Positions 58,236 through 64,000 of a stretch of DNA of 64,000 bases are shown in pieces; within the stretch, counting starts at the first letter, position 1; each line of letters starts with the position of its first letter. The DNA is from Anaerolineaceae bacterium (GTDB taxonomy: Bacteria; Chloroflexota; Anaerolineae; Anaerolineales; Anaerolineaceae), in NCBI GenBank assembly GCA_030653365.1, contig JAURZL010000007.1, positions 728,836-792,835 of the forward strand. Direction: 5' to 3'. Made by a program: the position numbers and the translations under genes. Under the pieces are notes generated by a model, which had not been told where the DNA came from, did not search any database, and saw nothing but the letters and a program-made list of their open reading frames with translations.

Positions 58236-59399
58236 TTAAATTAAATCCTTTTTAATGGAGTCAAATATTTTTTCATATTCAACCGCCACATTTTCAGGAA
58301 TATAATTTTCTTTAATTTCCCAATAGTTGTTTTTATAAGTCATAGGGTCTTTAAGAATTTTTATCAGAGCCAATGATAATTTTTCAGAATCGCCAATTGG
58401 TACTATCTCTCCCATTTGATGCATGATAATTGGTTGCCGCACACCGGGTAAATTAGAAGCAATACACGGAATTCCATTTATCATTGCTTCAATTTGTACC
58501 AACCCAAAGGCCTCAGTTGAATTAAGGCTGGACATTACCAATACATCAAGATTTGGATAGTATGCTGACATTTGTGCTGGATTTAAAACACCAACAAAGC
58601 GCCAATTTCCAGATTTCTCATAATATATTATTTTTTCTTCTAATCTTTTATAATAGTTTTCTTCGCCAATTATGTTCTCGTATGGGCCGGCAAATTGAAC
58701 GAGTGCATTTGGGAAAACTTCCAGCACTTTTGGCAAGGCATTCAGAAGAATTTCAACACCTTTTTCTGTGGCAAATCTAGCCGCCATACCAATAACTGGC
58801 CTCGAATTTTTTGCATTGTGAGTCAATTGAAAAGATTCAATTTCCTCTTTACTTATCTCAGGTAATTCAACTGGCGGAAGAATTACAATTAATTTTCTAA
58901 AGTAACGTTGAAGATATGTTGAATGTTCTGCATAATCTTTAGTATACGTAACTACTTTGTGAGCAATAATTGCTGCAAGATCATTCATGATGAGAACAGC
59001 TTTATTCGCAAACCATGCTAATAATCCTGATGGCATTATCAGATCACAATGATAAGTGATGATTGTTGGTTTTTTAAATAATCGCCCTCTTAATGCCACA
59101 CCGGCCGCATCAAATTGGGGAAGATGAAGCTGTACAACATCATGTTCCATAACCAATTTCGTTGCCATAAAACCAAAGGTTGGCATAATAACTCCCTTGC
59201 TGATTCTAGACAAAACAGGGATCCGAACAATATTGACTCCATCCATCACTTCATTTTTTGGCAGAGACTTATCAAATTGAGACGTTAAAACAGTAACTTT
59301 ATGACCACGATTTACAAACGCTTTGGCTAACCGCTCTGCGTAAATCGTTAATCCACTCGTATGAGGTCGGTAATAAGTTAATACAATCAAAATTTTCAT
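58236..59399 (-). CDS. GT4 family glycosyltransferase
   Basis: A 387-residue GT-B fold enzyme. N-terminal YYRPHTSGLTIYAERLAKAF with the glycine-rich acceptor loop, IPVLSRISKGVI, and in the C-terminal domain GMAARFATEKGVEILLNAL, FVGVLNPAQM and the GT4 signature S-x-x-x-T-E-A-F-G-L-V-x-I-E-A-M. It should transfer a sugar from a nucleotide donor to a membrane acceptor in the cytosol. I start at the ATG at 59399 rather than an upstream TTG at 59408. It lies 13 bases after the epimerase gene. Confidence 0.9.
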   Translation of the reverse strand: MKILIVLTYYRPHTSGLTIYAERLAKAFVNRGHKVTVLTSQFDKSLPKNEVMDGVNIVRIPVLSRISKGVIMPTFGFMATKLVMEHDVVQLHLPQFDAAGVALRGRLFKKPTIITYHCDLIMPSGLLAWFANKAVLIMNDLAAIIAHKVVTYTKDYAEHSTYLQRYFRKLIVILPPVELPEISKEEIESFQLTHNAKNSRPVIGMAARFATEKGVEILLNALPKVLEVFPNALVQFAGPYENIIGEENYYKRLEEKIIYYEKSGNWRFVGVLNPAQMSAYYPNLDVLVMSSLNSTEAFGLVQIEAMINGIPCIASNLPGVRQPIIMHQMGEIVPIGDSEKLSLALIKILKDPMTYKNNYWEIKENYIPENVAVEYEKIFDSIKKDLI

Positions 59400-59412
59400 G
59401 CTGCACAACCTG

Positions 59413-60438
59413 TCAGGAAAATAGATCTACATTCTTCCTTGCCCAATCAAATAAATATTGTAATCCATCCTTAACCGACACCTTTGGATTCCAACCAAGA
59501 TGCTTTTGTGCTTTACGAATATCAGAAACATAAATTTTTTGATCACCAGGACGCCAATCACCCCATTTTACCGGGATCTTTTCTCCAGTCATTTCTTCAA
59601 GAAATAATGAGAATTCTTTCCATATTGATAACATTTGCCCTGGTCCACCGCCTATGTTGAATACTTCTCCAGCCACATCGTTTATCCTATCAATACATAG
59701 ATCATATGCATCTAATAAATCGTCAACATAAAGGACATCTCTGACTTGTTTACCATTGCCATAAATCGAAATATTTTTTCCAGTTAGCACAGCGATGATG
59801 AACCACGCCAGCCAACCTTGATCTTCCATGCCAAATTGACGGGGTCCATAGATGCAACTCTGCCGTAAAACGACTGTTGGTAAATCATAAATCCGAAAAT
59901 AATCCCGAACATATTGATCTCCACTTCCTTTTGAACAACCATAAGGAGAATGAAAATCGAGTGGAAATTTTTCAGAGATCCCATAAGGGAAATCCTGGTA
60001 GCGGTAATTCGTCTCATTTTCCACAACCTGAATTTCATCCATACCACCGTAAACCTTATTGGTGGAAGAATATAAAATAATCGGTTTTTTTTCAGCTTTT
60101 CGAGCTGCTTCAAGAACGTTAAATGTTCCTTGCGCATTTATTTCAAAATCATCTTGTGGATTTAGAACAGAAGTAGTGACAGCTACCTGACCTGCAAGAT
60201 GGACAATTACATCCTTATCATTTACAGCTAGATCGAGAGCTTTTTTGTCTCGAATATCAGCATTAATCAGCTGGAAAGCATTTTTGTTTATTCTGTTTAA
60301 CCAATCAATATTAAAATGGGAACCAGGACGTGATAAGTTATCAAAAATGGTGATTGATTCTCCCCTTTCAATCAATCTCGCAACATAATTTGAGCCGATA
60401 AAACCTGCTCCACCTGTGATTAGATAATTTCGAGTCAT
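59413..60438 (-). CDS. NAD-dependent CDP-tyvelose/paratose 2-epimerase-like protein
   Basis: Extended-SDR sugar-nucleotide epimerase of 341 residues. GGAGFIG (9-15) binds NAD, the catalytic pair is Tyr166/Lys170 (YGCSK), and LAGQVAVTTSV plus YSSTNKVYGG are strongly reminiscent of CDP-paratose 2-epimerase (RfbE). It would interconvert 2-epimers of a CDP- or other nucleotide-linked sugar. The upstream enzymes of the tyvelose pathway (RfbF, RfbG, RfbH, RfbS) are not in the window, so the real substrate may differ. The ATG at 60438 has GGAG six bases upstream; the annotated extension upstream would overlap the previous gene. Confidence 0.85.
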   Translation of the reverse strand: MTRNYLITGGAGFIGSNYVARLIERGESITIFDNLSRPGSHFNIDWLNRINKNAFQLINADIRDKKALDLAVNDKDVIVHLAGQVAVTTSVLNPQDDFEINAQGTFNVLEAARKAEKKPIILYSSTNKVYGGMDEIQVVENETNYRYQDFPYGISEKFPLDFHSPYGCSKGSGDQYVRDYFRIYDLPTVVLRQSCIYGPRQFGMEDQGWLAWFIIAVLTGKNISIYGNGKQVRDVLYVDDLLDAYDLCIDRINDVAGEVFNIGGGPGQMLSIWKEFSLFLEEMTGEKIPVKWGDWRPGDQKIYVSDIRKAQKHLGWNPKVSVKDGLQYLFDWARKNVDLFS

Positions 60439-60439
60439 A

Positions 60440-61483
60440 TTAATCTCCAATTTTTCGTTCAACACTTAACTGCTCTTTGAATTTTATTAATTGGGAAAAT
60501 AAGGTTCGCAAAGAATAGCCATCCCTCATTAACGCATACAAACCTAAAGCAGCTATCAGAATAAATTGGGAAATATGCATAATAAGTGCAAAAGCCAAAG
60601 CGATCGATTCATTAATATTAAACAACTTCAATCCCGCGACTACTGAAGATTCGTAAATCCCTAAACCTGCTGGCGCTGATGGTATTGCAACTCCTAAAGC
60701 CAGAATTGTATTGGCAAATGCACCCCACCACCATTCTGAATTGCTAATAAATAGAGATAAAAAAATTGAGAATTGAACAAAACTAACTAACCAGGATCCC
60801 AATACACCCAAAAATCCAATAATGAATTGTTTGGGGCTTTTAAGACTATTAAACCCCTCTAAGAGTGAGATGAAAAATGGAATGATTAATCTATTTAAAA
60901 AGTTTGATTTCTTTCCGATTCTGTTTAGAATACTCTCGACTTTTGAAGAATTGCGAATTATAAAAAACATAACAATCAACCCGATAATCATAATTCCCAA
61001 AATCAACCACGCTGTAGTTTTTATCCAAGCCATACCAACCACAAACGGAAGCATAATTAATAAAAAGAAAGCCAAAATTATTAAATCGAAAACTCTTTCA
61101 ATAAATATTGAGGATAAAATTTGACCGGGATTAACTTTTAAGTATGCACCCATAAATATTGCTCTGCTGATTTCACCTAATCGAAAAGGGAAGATATTAT
61201 TAATGAAATATCCCAGACTTAATTTTAAAAAAGTTTCTTTATAAGTTGAACGAAAACCTAAAAGAGCTCTCCAACCAATTGTTCTTACCAGTAAGAATAA
61301 AAAAGTAAAAAAGGCGGAAAACAAATAATATGTTATTGGAGTATTTCTTAATACATCAACCGCTTTATCGATTGGAACTAACTTAAAAAGTGCAAATATT
61401 GCAATGAAGCTTAACAAGAAACCAGGCATCCATCGCAAAAAAACGTTCAATTTTCCAGATAGAATCGATTTTTCTGAACTCAA
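60440..61483 (-). CDS. UPF0104/AglD-like polytopic membrane protein
   Basis: A 347-residue protein with about eight membrane helices, matching the lysylphosphatidylglycerol-synthase TM region/UPF0104 family (PF03706): [11 protein letters not shown] and the [13 protein letters not shown] motif near the C-terminus are diagnostic. Relatives include archaeal AglD and bacterial flippase-like proteins. A role in lipid-linked sugar handling fits its place before sugar genes. The start is TTG overlapping the lepA stop (TTGA), with GGAGGG just upstream inside lepA. Confidence 0.82.
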   Translation of the reverse strand: MSSEKSILSGKLNVFLRWMPGFLLSFIAIFALFKLVPIDKAVDVLRNTPITYYLFSAFFTFLFLLVRTIGWRALLGFRSTYKETFLKLSLGYFINNIFPFRLGEISRAIFMGAYLKVNPGQILSSIFIERVFDLIILAFFLLIMLPFVVGMAWIKTTAWLILGIMIIGLIVMFFIIRNSSKVESILNRIGKKSNFLNRLIIPFFISLLEGFNSLKSPKQFIIGFLGVLGSWLVSFVQFSIFLSLFISNSEWWWGAFANTILALGVAIPSAPAGLGIYESSVVAGLKLFNINESIALAFALIMHISQFILIAALGLYALMRDGYSLRTLFSQLIKFKEQLSVERKIGD

Positions 61484-63282
61484 TCACCCTCCAAACGCAG
61501 AACAGCCATGAAGGCATCTTGTGGGATTTCCACATTCCCAACCATCTTCATGCGCCGCTTTCCACGTTTTTGTTTCTCCAATAACTTCTTTTTGCGGGTG
61601 ATATCGCCACCATAACATTTAGCTAAAACATCTTTCCTTAATGCTTTCACATTCGCGCGAGAAATAATTCTGCCACTTGCAGATGCCTGGATCGCTACAT
61701 CAAACATCTGGCGGGGAATCAATTCTTTTAATTTTGAAACCAAAGCTTGCCCTTTATGATAGGCATTTTCTTTGTGAACAATGGCTGCTAAAGCATCGAC
61801 TGGTTCTCCACCAACCAATACTTCCAACTTAACCAAATTTTCTGTTCGATACTCCGCGAAGGAATAGTCCATTGAAGCATAACCTCTAGTTCTGGACTTT
61901 AGATCATCAAAAAAATTAATGATCAATTCAGACAAGGGAATTTCAAAGGATAATTGAACACGATTCGAAGCGGGATAATCCTGGTCTTTATAAATACCTC
62001 TTCGTTTTCTGACCATTTCCATAACCGTGCCATAATATTCTGTTGGTGTTATCACCTGTAAATTCATCCATGGTTCTAATATTTCAGAAAATTCACCCTC
62101 ATCGGGGAGCATGGCTGGAGAATCGATATATATCTTTTGTCCATCTTTGGTTATTAATTGATATTCAACCGATGGAGCCGTAACAACGATGTCAAGATCA
62201 TATTCCCTTTCCAACCGTTCCTGGATAATTTCCATATGAAACAATCCAAGGAAACCGCAACGAAATCCAAAATTCAAAGCCTGTGAAGTTTCAGGCACAA
62301 ATTCAAGTGCAGCATCATTTAGTTGAAGTTTCTCGATAGAATCTCTCAAATCAGGATAATCTTCTCCATCCACAGGATAGATGCCGGCAAATACCATTGG
62401 TTTGGGATGGCGATATCCGGGTAATGGTGTTGTCGCTGGGTTTTTCGCCAATGTAATCGTATCTCCAACACGACACTCTGAAACTGTTTTTAATCCGGTG
62501 GCTATATATCCTACTTCTCCTTCAGATAATTGAGGAATGGTACGCATATCAGGGGCAAACACACCAATTTCAACAGGCCGTAGATCAAGACCGTTTGACA
62601 TGATTCTGATTACATCAGTGTGGGTCATTTTTCCTTCCATTATGCGGATATAGGCAACAACCCCTTTGTATGAATCATAATGAGAATCAAAAATAAGTGC
62701 GCGCATTTGAGCATCAGCATCACCCGTTGGAGGAGGAACGTTTTTGACCACACTTTCTAAAACCGCGTCAACATTTATTCCGGATTTTGCAGAAATCTGA
62801 AGAACTCCATTGGGATCAATTCCCAACAAATTAGAAATCTCCTTAACCACCTCTTCTGGCCTTGCTGATGGTAAGTCAATTTTATTGACGACTGGAATAA
62901 TCGTAAGATCAGATTCAAGGGCCAGGTATAGATTTGCTAAAGTCTGCGCTTCAATTCCTTGTGATGCATCTACCACTAACAATGCACCTTCACAGGCTAA
63001 TAACGCTCTGCTTACCTCATAATTAAAGTCCACATGTCCTGGTGTATCAATCAAATTTAGCTGATAAACTTTCTTATCATTGGCTTGATAATTCATACGA
63101 ACAGCGGATGCTTTGATTGTCACACCCTTCTCCCGTTCCAAATCCATACTATCCAATATTTGTTCTTTCATATCACGATCGGAGATGGTGTTCGTCAATT
63201 GGAGCATGCGATCAGCAAGCGTAGATTTTCCATGATCTATATGTGCAATAATACAAAAATTACGAATTAATTCATTTTCCAT
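61480..63282 (-). CDS. lepA: Elongation factor 4 (LepA) translational GTPase
   Basis: A 600-residue GTPase that acts on ribosomes (back-translocation or initiation support). G1 is [13 protein letters not shown] near residues 14-26, G3 is DTPGHVDF, G4 is NKID, and the LepA-specific C-terminus is present ([14 protein letters not shown], then [22 protein letters not shown]). Length is exactly that of the family. No Shine-Dalgarno is seen; TATACT lies ten bases before the ATG. The stop overlaps the UPF0104 start. Confidence 0.98.
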   Translation of the reverse strand: MENELIRNFCIIAHIDHGKSTLADRMLQLTNTISDRDMKEQILDSMDLEREKGVTIKASAVRMNYQANDKKVYQLNLIDTPGHVDFNYEVSRALLACEGALLVVDASQGIEAQTLANLYLALESDLTIIPVVNKIDLPSARPEEVVKEISNLLGIDPNGVLQISAKSGINVDAVLESVVKNVPPPTGDADAQMRALIFDSHYDSYKGVVAYIRIMEGKMTHTDVIRIMSNGLDLRPVEIGVFAPDMRTIPQLSEGEVGYIATGLKTVSECRVGDTITLAKNPATTPLPGYRHPKPMVFAGIYPVDGEDYPDLRDSIEKLQLNDAALEFVPETSQALNFGFRCGFLGLFHMEIIQERLEREYDLDIVVTAPSVEYQLITKDGQKIYIDSPAMLPDEGEFSEILEPWMNLQVITPTEYYGTVMEMVRKRRGIYKDQDYPASNRVQLSFEIPLSELIINFFDDLKSRTRGYASMDYSFAEYRTENLVKLEVLVGGEPVDALAAIVHKENAYHKGQALVSKLKELIPRQMFDVAIQASASGRIISRANVKALRKDVLAKCYGGDITRKKKLLEKQKRGKRRMKMVGNVEIPQDAFMAVLRLEGD

Positions 63283-63292
63283 AAGCAGTAGA

Positions 63293-63298
63293 AGTATA
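63293..63298 (-). promoter_or_regulatory. Possible -10 box just before lepA
   Basis: Minus-strand TATACT ten bases before the lepA ATG, giving an expected leader of only a few bases. Confidence 0.35.
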
Positions 63299-63326
63299 CC
63301 GCAAATTAACTAATTGCCTGTATTTT

Positions 63327-64000
63327 CTATGATATATCAGGCAGAATCGATTCAATGATTTCGGACAATTCTATCGGAACTCTTTCGCTTTCTGGACCTG
63401 AAGATAAATAAGCAAGAAACTCAATGTTCCCTTTTGGTCCTTTAAGTGGAGAGAGTATCAAACCATTAAACCAAAAACCACATTGAATTGCAAAATCAAT
63501 TGTATCCACCAATATTTTTCGATGGATATTCGTATCCCGTATTACCCCCGCCCCTTTAGCGGCATCTTTTCTTCCTGCCTCAAATTGAGGCTTAATCAGC
63601 ATGATCACTTCGCTATTGTTTTTCAACCATTTCTTAACTACAGGTAACAGTACTTTGAGCGAAATAAAAGAAGCATCAATTGTAACTAAATCGATAGGAT
63701 CAGGAAAATCAGTGACGTTTCTGGCATTGGTGCGTTCCATAACAATAACTCTGATATCATTTCGCAATTTCCAATGCAGAATTCCAAAACCAACGTCAAT
63801 GGAATAAACTTTCTTTGCACCTTTTTGTAACAGACAATCAGTAAAACCCCCAGTAGAAGCACCAACATCTACACAAATTTTTTCTGATAAATTTATTCCA
63901 AAACTGATCAAACCAGCTTCCAGTTTCTCCCCCCCCCTTGAGACAAATTTTGGACCACTGATAATTTCAATGGTTGAATTTTCTTCAATTTTTTGAGATG
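63327..64000 (-). CDS. tlyA: TlyA-type rRNA 2'-O-methyltransferase (partial, N-terminus cut off)
   Basis: TlyA-family protein (16S/23S rRNA cytidine 2'-O-methyltransferase; some members also called hemolysin A). The frame is open to the window edge, and the missing part is the N-terminal S4 RNA-binding domain. PKFVSRGGEKLEAGLISFGI leads into the SAM motif DVGASTGGFTDCLLQ, then LVTIDASFISLKVLLP and LIKPQFEAGR (catalytic Lys/Asp pattern). A run of nine G on the coding strand encodes Arg-Gly-Gly-Glu of SRGGEK (63929-63937) and keeps the frame. It lies 44 bases upstream of lepA. Confidence 0.92.
   Translation of the reverse strand, partial: SQKIEENSTIEIISGPKFVSRGGEKLEAGLISFGINLSEKICVDVGASTGGFTDCLLQKGAKKVYSIDVGFGILHWKLRNDIRVIVMERTNARNVTDFPDPIDLVTIDASFISLKVLLPVVKKWLKNNSEVIMLIKPQFEAGRKDAAKGAGVIRDTNIHRKILVDTIDFAIQCGFWFNGLILSPLKGPKGNIEFLAYLSSGPESERVPIELSEIIESILPDIS
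63929..63937 (-). repeat. G9 homopolymer tract inside tlyA
   Basis: Nine consecutive G on the coding strand, within the conserved SRGGEK segment. Slippage there would shift the frame. Confidence 0.9.

Noticed and set aside
1..64000. CRISPR array, insertion sequence, prophage, toxin-antitoxin or restriction system
   Set aside because: I looked for regular direct repeats, transposase or integrase motifs and known defence domains and found none; all sizeable genes are metabolic, envelope, or informational.

Overview
The window looks like chromosomal DNA of an AT-rich bacterium of the phylum Chloroflexota, most likely an Anaerolineae-type lineage. The reasons are the Chlor_Arch_YYY (DUF2298) GT-C membrane protein, the serine hydroxymethyltransferase/GcvT fusion, the CapA-type lipoprotein pair, the zinc-ribbon/LysM protein, and housekeeping genes (rpoC, lepA, fmt, cmk, tlyA, hemW) in a scattered order. 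The taxonomic call is inference, because no 16S rRNA or other RNA gene was seen. I saw no phage, insertion sequence, CRISPR array, tRNA or defence locus. Both ends of the window cut genes: hemW on the left, tlyA on the right.

Layout. 1-11.2 kb: truncated hemW; a LysM surface protein; thioredoxin reductase; a class III aminotransferase; a DUF309/FabL pair; a three-gene overlapping unit of two tandem CapA-like lipoproteins and a cyclase-family metal hydrolase; an SCP-x-type thiolase. 11.3-20.7 kb: a very large GH13 protein; a pterin-carbinolamine dehydratase-like protein; a GH13-panE-fmt operon; a DUF4870 membrane protein; a glutaredoxin-like protein; an ECF sigma factor with a small membrane partner. 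20.7-34 kb: a polytopic membrane subtilase; a monoacylglycerol-lipase-like hydrolase; the 1043-residue SHMT-GcvT fusion; a LysN-like aminotransferase; a uridine-kinase-like protein; a secreted GH57 lipoprotein. After a 724-base gap with no recognisable gene come a PhnD-like binding lipoprotein, a SanA/YdcF-like protein, an HD phosphohydrolase and a TIM-barrel/SnoaL fusion (34.6-38.1 kb).

38.1-48.1 kb: rpoC without rpoB next to it, with a promoter and a hairpin in its leader; an orphan multidomain sensor histidine kinase; a C69-type hydrolase; cmk. 48.1-61.5 kb: a minus-strand surface-glycan locus with three GT-C-type polytopic membrane proteins (one of 1630 residues), a DUF952 protein, a methyltransferase, a GT4 glycosyltransferase, a CDP-tyvelose/paratose 2-epimerase-like protein and a UPF0104 (AglD/LPG-synthase-like) membrane protein. 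It runs with overlaps or very short gaps downstream of lepA, with tlyA just upstream.

Themes: alpha-glucan use or storage (two GH13 and one GH57 enzymes), one-carbon metabolism (SHMT-GcvT, Fmt), and a membrane glycan assembly line. Several genes lack a Shine-Dalgarno sequence and begin a few bases after a TATAAT-like box (fmt, the PhnD-like gene, lepA), which suggests leaderless transcripts. I did not find a clearly new defence or mobile system. The most unusual items are the SHMT-GcvT fusion, the GT-C/DUF2298 locus, the CapA-like pair with an altered metal motif, the rpoC leader hairpin and the TIM-barrel/SnoaL fusion.
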